Positions 25,601 to 36,349 of a DNA stretch of 64,000 nt are shown here, one piece after another; within the stretch, counting starts at the first letter, position 1; each line of letters starts with the position of its first letter. Under the pieces are notes generated by a model that did no database searches, had not been told where the DNA came from, and saw only the letters and a program-made list of their open reading frames with translations. The DNA is taken from assembly GCF_019649055.1 (NCBI RefSeq), contig NW_026570241.1, positions 62,001-126,000 of the forward strand, read 5' to 3'. The position numbers and the translations under genes are program-made. This DNA comes from Paramacrobiotus metropolitanus. Lineage: Eukaryota > Tardigrada > Eutardigrada > Parachela > Macrobiotidae.

Positions 25601-27588
25601 GTGTCTTTACTGAAATTCGGACGTTTTTGAGAAACGCAATGGACCAGTTTAACGTATGAGTGCACCGGCTACGCTCTCGCCTAATCTCGTTTCTGTTCCA
25701 CCTAGGGTTGCAAGTACGTTTTCGCTAAATTCAAAGGACAGGACGTTTCTATAGAAGAGATAGTACTCGTAACAGCCATGGACGGAAATGTTATCCACCG
25801 CATTGGAAGCTCTCAGGAAGTTTCACATTATATGGAAAAGGTATCACAAGTTTTATACGCAGTATATACAGTGCTCTGCATGCACAGTATGTACACTTTT
25901 TTGTGCTTTACACTGCCTAAACGCAGTTTAAGACGTTACTGATGCGCTCTGTCAATTAGGGCTGTAATTTCGTTCACCTACGTGAATTTTTTTAGAACTG
26001 CAGGATAACTTACAGATAAAAACCAAAACGCGACACGATGTATTTGTAAGGATTCACTGCGAAGAGTGACGGTTTCTTCCTATTGCAGCTGCGAACCTTG
26101 AGCTACCTACACATTGTACGGTTTTACGGGATTACCGTGCTCGCAAGTCGCAGTAGCAAATTAATCGGCGTTGTCACAGAGCGACCGGGTCGGGGCTGCT
26201 TGTACGACATTTTTGAAGGACTAATTAGCCTTGACTGGTCATTAATCAGTTCTTTGACCAACGATTTTCTCCAGGTACAGATTTAGTACGTTACTGTACT
26301 TCACTAATCCGTAGGTTTTAAAAATTGAAACAAATTTTCAGGGTGTCCTCTTCATACACACAGCATCACTGGAATTCCATGGTTGTTTGTGCGGCTATCA
26401 CTGCCACATCGACAAGCACTTGACGTTGAAAATCAGCGGATTAATAAATTCCAGGTTGCAGAAAACCGTTTGCAACTTTCAGGGAAATAATCCCCATAGA
26501 GGTTTTTGCCGACAACTGTGGAAGAAGGAAAAAGCTTCTTCCGTGGAATGGAATCAGAAAGTCGATGTTCATGCGACATGCATAGTGCTCTGGGAATTGC
26601 TGACGACGCAGAAATTCACCTGCATAGGTACATACAGTATAAATACATAGAAATGAAATCACACTGGTATAAACTGACTCAGAGGTTATCTTATAGCTGA
26701 TTGTAATAAATCTTCCCCGGAATTCGTTCATGGATACCTCCACATTTTTAATACTTGCTGGCAGGACAACGTAATGAACAGACCATCGATTAAGCAGTTG
26801 AGGGTGAAATTAGCAGAAAAGTCAGAAATTTTCTCGACACACAGTGGCAGCAAGAATTTTATCGATAAAGTACAGAATCGGTTAAGTGATTACACGCGCG
26901 AACTGGAGCTCGAAGTTAATCTGCGGACGAAAAGTTTAATGGAAGAAATGGTCAGATGCAACGAGCTGGTAGCACAACTGCTTCCCCGGTAAATATTTAT
27001 ATTAACCGATATAGCGACATAATTATTTGGTTCACGTTATAGATGTTGTCAACAGATGGGTTGGCAGCAGAATTCGGGCTGGCATTGCCGTACCGGCGCA
27101 AAACTTTAAATGCGTATCAGTTATATTCACACAGTTCTGCGGTTTCTCGGAACTCGTGCAAAACAGTTCACCAAAAGTGCTTGTGGATGTAATCGGCCAG
27201 GTCGAAAGCCACTTGGACGGGGTGATCGATCGGTTTTCTGATGACATTTACAAAGTTGAGGTCGTCGAGGATTGTTGTTTGGTAAGTTAACTAAACAAAA
27301 TCACCCGGCACATAGCACTAAATTCGTGTACATCCATGGGAACTTTCGTTTAGCGCTCTCCTAAACACTTTTTTGGACTGCTTTTTGGCATTGAGTACTC
27401 TAGCCAGATGACTTGTGTACATAGGTGTGAACTCAGTTTTCTTTCCGCAATACCCGGTGGCACAAAATTTCAAAACGTTTCCCCGAATTTTCCTGAGAAG
27501 GAGAACTTTCCCTGATCTACTTACATACCGAATTTCTTGCTGTTGTAGATGGTCAGTGGAATAGCGGTTGAAAACGGAAATCACCATG
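22659..27588 (+). pseudogene. Receptor guanylyl cyclase-like, copy C, 5' part
   Basis: It holds the signal sequence, ligand-binding exons, transmembrane segment (SVTSVAVSVVLVVCGVGVF, about 25130), kinase homology (about 25700-26640), linker (26774-26990) and the first cyclase exons (27055-27588). Compared with copies A and B there is an extra base near 22837 and a missing base in the second small exon near 23155, both breaking the frame. The catalytic exon is then cut at 27588 by the 34-kb Maverick element and resumes at 61746. The metal-binding Asp is Gln (IFTQFCGF), as in the other copies. The gene was probably already non-functional when the element landed. Confidence 0.8.
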
Positions 27589-27594
27589 CACAAG
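27589..27594 (+). repeat. Target site duplication, left copy (CACAAG)
   Basis: The hexamer CACAAG occurs immediately outside the left terminal repeat and again at 61740-61745 outside the right one. Joining the flanks across one copy gives the exon sequence expected from cyclase copies A and B. A 6-bp duplication is the hallmark of Maverick/Polinton integrase. Confidence 0.95.
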
Positions 27595-27741
27595 TGATGA
27601 TAAGTGATCATTCTGGCGCCCGGCGCACCACCCCTCGGGTACGCACAGGGCGCTGCTTAATATAGAGGGGGCGATACTGCCCTAGCCACTAGGCCTCACC
27701 TCGCCAGTCGGCCCTTGCCCTAAGTCCGTATCACTTTGTAT
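27595..27741 (+). repeat. Left terminal inverted repeat of Maverick
   Basis: It matches the reverse complement of about 61593-61739 with one indel and two substitutions over the outer 137 bases, then identity fades. The outermost 18 bases are identical at both ends and contain a TGATCA palindrome. Confidence 0.93.
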
Positions 27742-28752
27742 GTTAAAATTTTACCAGTTGTATGTATGTGCGTGTGAATGCCAACTGTCATAATTATCGT
27801 ACTTAATAGTATTGTGGCCACTTAAATAAGTACTTGCTTCATCACTTGCTGGATGCAATAGTAAGACTATGCTGTGCATACCCATGAGTGATTAATTAAA
27901 AAATAATTACAAAAATCGATTGTATAATATAAGCAAAAATGCAAGTACTTATTAAATCTTATTTATCATTCATAGGATGTATTGATATAACGCAATTTGT
28001 GATTACTGTACTGTACGGTATATCGTATAATGGATCGCTAATTACAAAAACGCAAAACGCAAGTGGCCCGTAATTAATCATTCTTCATCAATGTACTAGC
28101 CGTTCAGGGTTAATATTATTAATTGCACTCTACAATTGCACTCTACTCCAAGCAGAAGTGTCAAGTTGTGAAGTGAATGACCTACTGCTGCTGCTGTTGC
28201 TGATGCCGCTTGGTGATCACACAGGCATGCTGTCTGAGGAAGATTGCGGGCCGTGTGCAAAGTCGCAGCTGCTGGCGCGGCTGCACTTCCTATTTGGTCA
28301 GCGCTCATTTGATTTTCCTGTGCAATACACTGCAGTGCAGTGATAAGTAAAAATGTTGCATGCTAGGAAAAAATTAGAAAATGGCCATTTGGCTTGCGTT
28401 CCCATGGCTGTTATCAGCGCACTGAAGCGTAAACAATGCATTGCACTACACTGGGTAGGACTGTTGCTTTGCTGCAGTACTGGCATCGTCTAAATTCTCC
28501 TGATAATTTTTTCTCTGTTAGAAATAACAACTCACAGAGTGAAAGCAAGCTCGATAAGGTAAGATGCAACGCAGACAGCTAACGCAGTCATCTCATAATT
28601 TGACTATCGGAGTATTCAGTTTATTTTGCAGTTGGGTTTATATTTGCCAGGGTAGAATATTCCACTTATTTGTTAGCTGTCTTTTTCATCTGTGCTAACA
28701 GAATAATTCTCCGTAATTTTAAGCAATTAATGCCAACCACCGTGCATACATA
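27742..28752. other. Non-coding left sub-terminal region of Maverick
   Basis: About 1 kb between the terminal repeat and the first gene. No convincing reading frame. Short palindromes such as tgcagtgca near 28331 occur. It probably holds the promoter of the membrane protein gene at 28753. Confidence 0.5.
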
Positions 28753-30119
28753 ATGATAGCAGCGATTTTGAAATTAGTCAGCGCTGTGGTTGTAATATGT
28801 GTAATTGCTGTCTGCAGCGTAGTTTACGGTCAGTATTATCCCATCGTCGCTACCAACACCGCCGTCGCCACTGCTTGTCCGTACTTCTGCACCTGCAAGT
28901 CTAATATCTGGCAGTGTTCGAGTAGCAGTGCAATGACCTGGCCGCTGGATAATCAACCGCATGTCGTTATGAGAGGTGTAAAAATGTTGGATATGACAGG
29001 ATCGGATGTGAATGTGCTTCCGAATTGGCCGCCAACCCATAACTTCCCGGATCTGCAGCTAATCTTCCTGGTCAACACAATCTTTGACGGTTACCAATGC
29101 CGCGAGCTGGAATGCTTGGAGAAACTCGGTTTAAAGATTATCGCTCCGCGATGTGGCAAAGGTAAGTTTATGCACCAACAATTATCGAGGTATTTATTAG
29201 GAATTCAAATTTATCGATAATATATATTAGTAATTTATATTCGTAGATAAACGTAATGGTTGCGCATATCCCCCGTGCTGTCCGTGGTCCACCAGCAGCT
29301 TTCCTCCAGCCGGGTTTCCAACGCTTCGGCCACTGCCGTATCTCCCCGGTGCTTTTACTACCGCAGCTACTGGTAAGGAGAAGCACACTCGTGCATTGTT
29401 ATAGCACGTCTGATAGAAGCTGCAATAAAACGGCCGTTATTTATTGCCGTTTATATTGTACCTAGCTGTCCCCACCACCACCACTACCACTACCACAACA
29501 ACAGCGACTGCCGCAATCAAAGAAATTGAGCAAGAACCCATTGCAACACCCGCCGCAGTATTTAGTACAACTAAGCAAGAGATCAATAGCAGCAACAGTG
29601 GTGGCACATCAGATTCGGCTTTCATGTCTTACATTGTTTTTCAATATAATATTTCCGACTCTGTTCATGATGCTCCTGCCACTTCCACCCCATTTGATTT
29701 GAATGTCCGTTCTTTGACCACCACCACCACCACCACCACAAAGTCCGGTGGAACATTAAATTATATCGATGGCAATATGAGCAGCAACATGAGCATCAAC
29801 AGATCACCAGGAAATATATCTCAATCACTAAACCACACCCTCTCCACCACGGCTGTGTACGACGATGAGTTAACATCGGATACGGTGGCGACCGGCACGG
29901 CTATCACACCGTCAACAACAACAATTTTCTCCCAAAATACCACTGCTGCTGCTGCTGCTGCGGCGCCCATTCTCCGAATCGCAAATAGTACTGTTGGTGT
30001 ATTGGCATCTGCCCATACGGTTCGGAATGGCAGCACCGCAATCGTCAGCACGGCTGTGCCATCGTCGCCTATGAGTAAGATTACGAGTACAACCACGACG
30101 ACAACGATCACGCCGTCAC

Positions 30120-30159
<40 letters not shown>

Positions 30160-31460
30160 ATATAAAGAGGACACTTCCGGCGCAACAGAAATCCCGCTTT
30201 TAGTTAGCACCCACGGCAGTGTTGCTAACATTTCGGGGCCTGAGCACAACATGTCTGACAGCTTCTACGATTTGGAGGATGTTGTTGTTGCTGTTAATCC
30301 AACTACTCAGCAGCATCAGCCATGTCAACCATGTCCGCCCTGTTTTTTAGGTCGTAGCAGTGGCGACAACGACAATGACGGCGACAACAACAGCAATAAT
30401 AGCAGCAGTGCAGCCGGCCTGGAGACCAGTGGTATAATCGGGATCGCTGTGGGAATCGTCCTGATCGTTTTGGCTATCTTGGGATGTGCAGCATCACGCT
30501 ACAATTTACTTCAGCGCTGCATGGCACGGCTGCACGCATACAGGACTGCCGATCCGTTTGCGGTTCGGATTCCTAGAAATCCATCTGCTCCGGCGCATCC
30601 CTCGGCTGACCCTCCGCGACCATCCACATTTCTGGGATTCCTCAACTCCAACGCTAATCTTCGAGGCCCATGGCCGCCAGGATCCGTTGCACCAACAGCT
30701 CCACCTCAACATCCAGCGCATTCAAATACTGGTAAGTATGCGTACATGCGGCACGCCTCCTAAGCTTTTATATTGCACGCTTGTTTAACTGATAATTATA
30801 AGTGGCGTTTGCAGACGCGTCGGGGTTTGACCTTAACACCACTGACCCCAATCAGGTGTGGGAAAATGTAAATTTGCGCTTGGACAACAGTATTAATCGC
30901 CTAGGTGAAAGAGTCAGCGCCATGCGGGCAGTGTTGTCTCGCGGAGAACAGCCGCATCAGCAGCCGGGAAATTTCTCTCTGGAAAACGCTTCTGAAAGCA
31001 CCCCACCATCGGATTCTTCTTATCACAGCGCCATCGATCCGGAACGATACAACAACACAGGTATGAAATTGTTACTGGCGTAAATCTTTTCCCAGTAGTG
31101 AGTGGTCAACTGATTGTTTTGTTAATGTCTGTAGAACGGGAAGCCGTTAACGATAGTATGGCTCACTTTGTGGAGAATATGGATGAACGAACCAGAAGAC
31201 TGTCTGCTGTGTGGAGCAGGAGCGTGACTGATCCCACCTTTCCTGCCCACATGGCCGCCTTTTCGACCAGTATTCTGTATGATACTGTTGCAAGTGGACC
31301 GGAAGGAGAGCGTCAGATGGCAGATGGAATCCGAGCGTGGCGCGAAATGGACTTGGAAGTTCGGGCACAGGGAGGTCCAAGCGATGAATTTGAAGCGCAG
31401 CGCGAAGAATTCAAACGTCGCCGTGAGCGTGTGAAAGAAATTCGGCGTCAGACACAGTAA
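28753..31460 (+). CDS. Mucin-like single-pass membrane protein (5 exons)
   Basis: Exons 28753-29161, 29247-29372, 29466-30731, 30815-31060 and 31135-31460 join with every intron in phase 1 and GT-AG borders, giving about 790 residues. There is a signal peptide (hydrophobic residues 4-25). Next comes a cysteine-rich start (CPYFCTC, later WQC) resembling an LRR N-terminal cap, though no clear LRR array follows. A long Thr-rich region with poly-Thr tracts and many NxS/T sites looks heavily O-glycosylated. A transmembrane helix (GIIGIAVGIVLIVLAILGCAA) follows, then a cytoplasmic tail of about 230 residues, charged and helical near the end (EEFKRRRERVKEIRRQ). Function is unknown; a captured host surface protein or an attachment protein are both possible. 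Confidence 0.75.
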
Positions 31461-31849
31461 CGTCAACATCAGCTGCTTTGTAAAGGTATTTTCTGATGCA
31501 TTGTACATACCCATACCCTCGAACGTTTGTTGTAATGCCAAACTGGAATTTTCAAAATGAACTGGTTTTTTAAGTTGATTCTTGCGTTGTATGGTTGCGT
31601 ACCGTTGGAGCTTTTTTTGTTTTCACAATTTGTGTTATTTTTTACCCTGATTAACTTACTTTGCACACAATATTTCCGGAACTCGAGTATTTGTTCATTT
31701 GTTTTTTATTTCTTGGTTTTTCATCGGATGAACAAAACATTTCCTTCGTTGTTAACAATAGCCGGCTGGTCACCTAAGTTTCCCCACACGTACCCAGTTG
31801 AATTCGTTAGTTGATTCCTTTGATCGTTGCATCATGAAAAGTTCAACTT

Positions 31850-32591
31850 TTACACACGTTTGCAAACAAACGAATTAGCCTGACATGATAAGCAGATCAT
31901 GCATAACTTTCCGCTTTTTCGGACAATTACAGTCGAGCAGCTTCTACAATGCGGGCATTGAACAAATTGATTGAAGTAATTTTTCATAACCTGGAAGATG
32001 TGCCGGAGATTAAAATGGCGGTATAGTTCCAAGTAGGTGTATTTCTGGTATACATCATTTGCAAATCCTCGCGGTAAATCAACTTCTGTTCCGGTGCGTG
32101 TAATGGCTGTTGTTCGCAAAGCGCTCTGAAAATATGTGTCCAAAGGGACGAGACTTTGCTCCATGAGGTTTTGGAATTGGTAAAAGTTTACAACGCGTGT
32201 TATGTTGATCAGCGTGTAGCGGTAGCGCAGAATGGGCTTGGGGAGAGGCTACGACAAAAAATAGAACGTGACAGGTAACAGAAAATTTAAAATCGAGCAT
32301 GCTGTTATGTCTTACCAGAATTATAGAACCCGTCTTAGTGCAGAGCTGCAGCTCGTTTCGTATCTGGCCGGTATCGAGATATCCACTATACTGTTCGCTG
32401 CTTCTTGCATCAGGGTGCTTTGGCGGAGTAAAATAATTGTCATCATTGCTGTTGTCGGGAGATGGGGCAGTAACGTCGTCAGATGGTGGGTGAGGTGAAT
32501 TATATGGTGAACGATATCGGTCAGTCATTCTGGATCGCCGGAAGCTATATCTATACCGTCCGTTTGCCCTACTATTATATTCACTGCTCAT
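31850..32591 (-). CDS. eIF2-beta/eIF5-like domain protein (2 exons)
   Basis: Exon 1 is 32591-32316 and exon 2 is 32248-31850, joined across a phase-0 GT-AG intron. The N-terminal half is Arg/Ser/Asp-rich and low complexity. The C-terminal half aligns by eye with eIF2 beta/eIF5: a VNF..F..L segment, an approximately 30-residue spaced core, an NYFNQFVQCPHCRSCSTVI segment matching the eIF2-beta YVTCHTCRSPDTIL region, and a second CxxC completing a zinc ribbon. Cellular eIF2 beta binds tRNA-Met complexes and eIF5. Here the protein is short and lacks the poly-Lys blocks, so it may be a decoy or competitor; that is inference. Its ATG overlaps the stop of the dsRBD gene. Confidence 0.7.
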
Positions 32592-33274
32592 GATGCTACC
32601 GTCGTCGTCGTCGTCGTCGTTGCTGTCTTGGAGACAGAGGCAATGCGGGGCGGAGAATCCAAAATGTCCAATAAATGTCGAATATAATTTACCAGGAGTT
32701 TTCGAGCAAGTAGCCTAGCAGCATCCGTTTTTGCCAGGTGTGTTGTAGACCCACTTCCAATTATAAAAATATCTTCGTTGGCAATGGCCGCCTGATAATT
32801 GCAGTTGCTCGCGTCAATGGACGGAAGTCGGCGGTATTCCAAATCAAAGCCGAGTATATTTGCCAGGCTTTCCGCTAGTGCCTGATAAGGTGGGAGCGTT
32901 CTTGGAATAAGAGATACGGAAGGATCTGGTGTGGATGTTGACTTATTGATGGCGATGGTGGTAGTGGTGGTGGTGGTGGTGGGGGTCGTTGTATATCCTG
33001 ATTGCTGCTGCCTTCTTTCAGTATCCAACACTTCCAAGATTTTGGTATGATAATTCCGCAATAAAATAGCAAGTAATTTTTTAGCCGCGTCCTGCTTGGC
33101 TGTCGCTGTTGACTTTCCAATACCTATTGCAAAAATGTGCTCAGCCAAAATACCGGCTTCGTGTTTGCAGCAAAACGGCTCGTTTACTTTCTTCGGAACA
33201 CTTTTGTAGTTAATTTTAAAAGATAAAAGTTTCCCGATAGCATTAACAATAGTTGTAAAGAAGCGGCGCACCAT
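32588..33274 (-). CDS. Two-dsRBD RNA-binding protein
   Basis: Start placed at ATG 33274, about 58 bases after a TATATAAC box; the frame is open further upstream but without ATG. The 228-residue product holds two double-stranded-RNA-binding motifs. The first is about residues 10-70, ending IGKSTATAKQDAAKKLLAILL. The second is about 120-200, ending GSTTHLAKTDAARLLARKLL. Both keep the GxGxS/T...AK..AA signature on the last helix. A Thr/Gln-rich linker separates them and a poly-Thr tail ends the protein. Tandem dsRBD proteins bind dsRNA without sequence preference; in viruses such proteins can shield dsRNA from RNAi or dsRNA sensors. An RNAi cofactor-like role (R2D2/Loquacious type) is the alternative. 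Confidence 0.75.
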   Translation of the reverse strand: MVRRFFTTIVNAIGKLLSFKINYKSVPKKVNEPFCCKHEAGILAEHIFAIGIGKSTATAKQDAAKKLLAILLRNYHTKILEVLDTERRQQQSGYTTTPTTTTTTTTIAINKSTSTPDPSVSLIPRTLPPYQALAESLANILGFDLEYRRLPSIDASNCNYQAAIANEDIFIIGSGSTTHLAKTDAARLLARKLLVNYIRHLLDILDSPPRIASVSKTATTTTTTTVAS

Positions 33275-33331
33275 TCCGGAAAAGCGCAAAACTCCATTGA
33301 CTGCAGCGTCAAGCTCATGAGACTGATAGCT

Positions 33332-33339
33332 GTTATATA
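33332..33339 (-). promoter_or_regulatory. TATA box for dsRBD gene
   Basis: TATATAAC on the minus strand, about 58 bases before the first in-frame ATG. The spacing matches the other element TATA boxes. Confidence 0.45.
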
Positions 33340-33374
33340 CGGTTTGTACGGCGCAACTACTTAGTTCCAATGCT

Positions 33375-33873
33375 CACATGCCGCGCTGAACCTTGCCGCA
33401 TTAGCCCCCTGGACTGATAGGCCGGCCTAGTGAGATAGCACCTCCCAGCATTTCATCCCTGCTGTGAGACGTCCAGCCGAGTATAAATGACAGACACAAT
33501 GCCGCCACAACTGCGCTCTATTCTTCCATCACCCTGTATAAAAGCGGTGCATGATCACAAAATGACATGTAAATAAGGATTTGGCTTTTCAGGATCTATG
33601 ACAAATTTCTTCTCGTGACCGGATGCGGAGTCAAATTATCAAATCATAAACTGGTGTCTAATCCGGAAGTCCACCAGACTGCAGAATATTTTCAGGCTGT
33701 GGGGTATTTGATTGCATTTTGTACGTGGAATTAATCAGAAGCCCTGTCATTGGTGCTGCCGCTGCTGCTGCTGTTAAGAATTAAAGACCAACTAAAAGGT
33801 AAGAAAGGTGCAATGGCGCATAGAAAGATAATACCAGCAACCGCCGCGTAAAGTCGGCGAAAAGCTTCCTTTC
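33375..33873. other. Divergent promoter region between dsRBD and integrase genes
   Basis: It contains two plus-strand TATA-like sites (TATAAATG at 33482 and TATAAAAG at 33537) and possible first exon(s) of the integrase gene, with a candidate donor (aaaag|gtaagaaagg) near 33800. Confidence 0.5.
33537..33544 (+). promoter_or_regulatory. TATA box, probable integrase promoter
   Basis: TATAAAAG on the plus strand, upstream of the integrase frame. A 5' intron may lie between it and 33874. Confidence 0.5.
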
Positions 33874-34926
33874 TTAAATCGCTCTATACTGACATTACGT
33901 CACCGGGGTATCTGGGTGGAACGATGACTCTGTACCGCCTTGCTAAGGAGACAGAAAAAGCTAAGCACCTGACGGTGACCTTACAGGACGTTAAAGATTT
34001 TCTTTCTGAACAAAAAACGTATACGATGCATAAGCCAACCAGAATAAAATTCAAGAAATTGAAAAATCTTTGCGTTGGCGTGGATAACGTTTGGCATGGT
34101 GACCTAGTGGAGCTGCAAAAAGTTAAAAAATTTAATGAAAAGTTCCGGTACATCCTAACGACAGTAGACTGCGTTAGTCGTTTTGCTACATCTTACCCGC
34201 TAGTTGACAAGTCGGGCGAATCGGTTTCGAAAGCGCTAGATATAATTTTTCAAAAGCGTCGGCCTGTTGTTTTCGGTGAGAATATTGAGACTAAGTGGTG
34301 CTATCTTAAACTGAAAAATGCTTTTCTAAGTGTCGATGTTTTCAGTTACCGATGCGGGTAAAGAGTTTATCAACGAGAAAGCAAAATCTGTATATGCCAA
34401 GTACGACGTCCGCCACCAGATATCGTCTTCAAGGTTTAAAGCAGCGTTAGCGGAACGGTTTAATCGAACTCTAAAAACGACGCTGTTTCGCCATTTTACG
34501 TTCACAAAGAGTTCCAACTGGTTTTCTGCGCTTCAAAATATTATTCAAAACTATAACGGAAGCATACATAGCGCTGTAAAAATGAAGCCTGCAGTAATCA
34601 CGGTCAAAAATCAGTCTCAGTTGTTTAAGCTCGGCCAAGAAAAAAAGTTCATCAAGTTGCAGAAAGCAGCATTTAAAGTTGGTGATAGAGTCCGAATTGC
34701 AATTAAGAAATCTACGTTCAGCAAGGGATACACGCAAACGTTTTCCGATGAAATTTTTCAAATTTCCGAAATTTTATATGGGCCGGTAATAACGTATCGT
34801 CTGCAGACGCTTGATCGCGTACCAAAAACTGTTTTGGAAGGCAATCGACCCGTGCACTTTTATAAAGAAGATATTTCTAGAGTGGGGTCAGGAAGAAAGA
34901 AATATTTGTGTAAAATGTTATTATGA
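33874..34926 (+). CDS. Maverick rve-family integrase (spliced)
   Basis: The frame is open from about 33874 through ATG 33924 to 34275, then an intron 34276-34345, then 34346-34926. The N-terminal part has the Maverick-type SPGYLGG and YTMHKP(T)R motifs. The rve fold carries the catalytic triad: D in HGDLVEL, D in VTDAGKEF (formed at the exon junction) and E in ALAERFNRTLK. The C-terminal part has a KVGDRVRI segment and a TYRL..LDR SH3/chromo-like end. It would cut and join element ends, consistent with the 6-bp target duplication. The true start may lie in an upstream exon near 33800. No break was seen in the catalytic core. Confidence 0.88.
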
Positions 34927-34977
34927 GTTGGAAATTTGTACATGTTTAAAATTAAATTCGCTATTTTGTAGGAAAGG

Positions 34978-35856
34978 ATGATGGAGGGAGGATTTTATAC
35001 TGTACTGCATAGCGGAGCCTCCGTGGCTTACGGCTCCCTGGTACTTCGCAACACCGCTACACAATTTTCCAATAAGCAACAGTTGCCAATTTTATCCTAC
35101 TACGAACAGCAGGAGCCTTGGGAAGTTGCCCTAGTCAGAGCGTACAGTTCAGCAAAGCTGAGCACCATTCCACCTGAACAGCGGCAGCTGACAATCTGTG
35201 TTAATACTGCAGCCAGCCAGCTATATTTGGATGCTTACCTTCCGGAAGCAGAATTTGACAAAACACCAACGGACTTTGTTGCTGCCGTGTCAAAAACAGT
35301 CCACATGATGGTCACCAATATGACTGGCATAATCGCACCGTTAATTTTACTGCAGGAAGGAAAGTTACATTGGCTCAGTCAGAATGAGCAGGTTCAAATT
35401 GTAAATAGAGGAAACTTGTTGTCCGTCGTTTTGGGTCTACTCTACGATGACGATTCCGGACTGATGCGCCAAGAAGTCGCCGCGAGCGCTTTTTTTCACG
35501 ATCAGAACTTCCAGAAGTACGGAGACACCCGCCATATTCGAAATCGGCTACCGGTGGACACACAGCGGGGACGCAAGCAAGTCATTCTCTGCATGAATCA
35601 AGTAATTTCTTTTGCTTTTGGAAATCGTACGGAGAACATTCTTGCGGTGGTCAGCGTGGAGGATTTGCAGAAAGGTTATGAGCCTGAAGATCGTATGTAT
35701 GTCCCTGTCAAAAACTGGTTTTACAAATCGAACCCCACCATAACAATCCAATCAGACTGGAAAATGCAATGGAACGAGAACGCTCTGGGAGAGACCACCC
35801 TGACGCTCCATTACCGGAAATGCCATCCTAATAAAGGAAAAGCAGAGAAAATCTGA
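34978..35856 (+). CDS. Minor capsid (penton) protein candidate
   Basis: This is an intact 292-residue frame starting with two ATGs, directly downstream of integrase and upstream of the major capsid gene. The N-terminal pattern (FYTVLHSGASV..., then EPWEVALVRAY) matches what I know of Maverick minor capsid proteins, whose N-terminus reads roughly L.S..S....N....F...L...I.L.G.WEVAL. The C-terminus (TLTLHYRKC) fits the LHFR-like end. The role would be a single-jelly-roll vertex protein. The assignment rests on pattern and position, with no catalytic motif to confirm it. A possible 3' splice acceptor (tattttgtag) just upstream suggests a 5' UTR intron. Confidence 0.55.
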   Translation: MMEGGFYTVLHSGASVAYGSLVLRNTATQFSNKQQLPILSYYEQQEPWEVALVRAYSSAKLSTIPPEQRQLTICVNTAASQLYLDAYLPEAEFDKTPTDFVAAVSKTVHMMVTNMTGIIAPLILLQEGKLHWLSQNEQVQIVNRGNLLSVVLGLLYDDDSGLMRQEVAASAFFHDQNFQKYGDTRHIRNRLPVDTQRGRKQVILCMNQVISFAFGNRTENILAVVSVEDLQKGYEPEDRMYVPVKNWFYKSNPTITIQSDWKMQWNENALGETTLTLHYRKCHPNKGKAEKI

Positions 35857-36035
35857 ATCCTTCTTTGCAAGTAACAAACGTTGATGCTGTTAAAAATTGC
35901 GCTTTTCTGGTCAAACGGATGTGTGTCGCGTGCTTTTTTAGAAACGGAAATTGTGAAAGTTGATGTTTGTCTGTGCGCGAGTTTGTTAGAAAACGACGAC
36001 GACGATTGTGCTTCTACGGCCTAACTGACTGCGAG

Positions 36036-36043
36036 TATAAAAA
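36036..36043 (+). promoter_or_regulatory. TATA box upstream of capsid gene
   Basis: TATAAAAA in the context gcgagtataaaaagaag. It would start transcription near 36065. The first ATG downstream is the capsid ATG at 36350. Confidence 0.6.
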
Positions 36044-36097
36044 GAAGAAAAACTCATCGCTCAACATTCAGTATACGTTAGTAGTTGTTTTCTTATA

Positions 36098-36331
36098 TCA
36101 CCCCCGAAAACGGCGCGCTATCGGAGAAAAACAAGTGGGAAAAGAAGAAGAAGGAGAGGGCGCATAATTAAGCGAACCATTGTCCAGTCGACGGCTGTAA
36201 TCGGGCGTGGGCCGCCATTCAGCACGAGAAAAAAACGACGTGGGCGCCGCCGACGCAGACGAAGAGGTGGTTTTCGAACCGGACTGTTTCAAAAGGTCAC
36301 TAGAGGGAAAAGTCTAGCTTCATTAGTGTAG
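36098..36331 (+). other. Arg-rich basic open frame, possible core protein
   Basis: A frame open through this interval and closing at 36329 encodes an extremely basic stretch: SGKRRRRRGRIIKR, then TRKKRRGRRRRRRRGG. It resembles adenovirus-type small core proteins (pX/mu, VII) in composition, and Mavericks may need such DNA-condensing proteins. It has no ATG of its own between the TATA box and the capsid start, so it may use an unseen upstream exon or a non-AUG start. It could also be untranslated leader that is Arg-rich by chance. Confidence is low to moderate. Confidence 0.4.
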
Positions 36332-36349
36332 CTAACTAAATCATTAATC

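Noticed and set aside
29437-30252. Minus-strand frames of poly-Val over the Thr-rich region
   Set aside because: They are the antisense of ACC/ACG Thr repeats in the mucin-like gene; the plus-strand splicing is consistent and gives a signal peptide and a TM helix.
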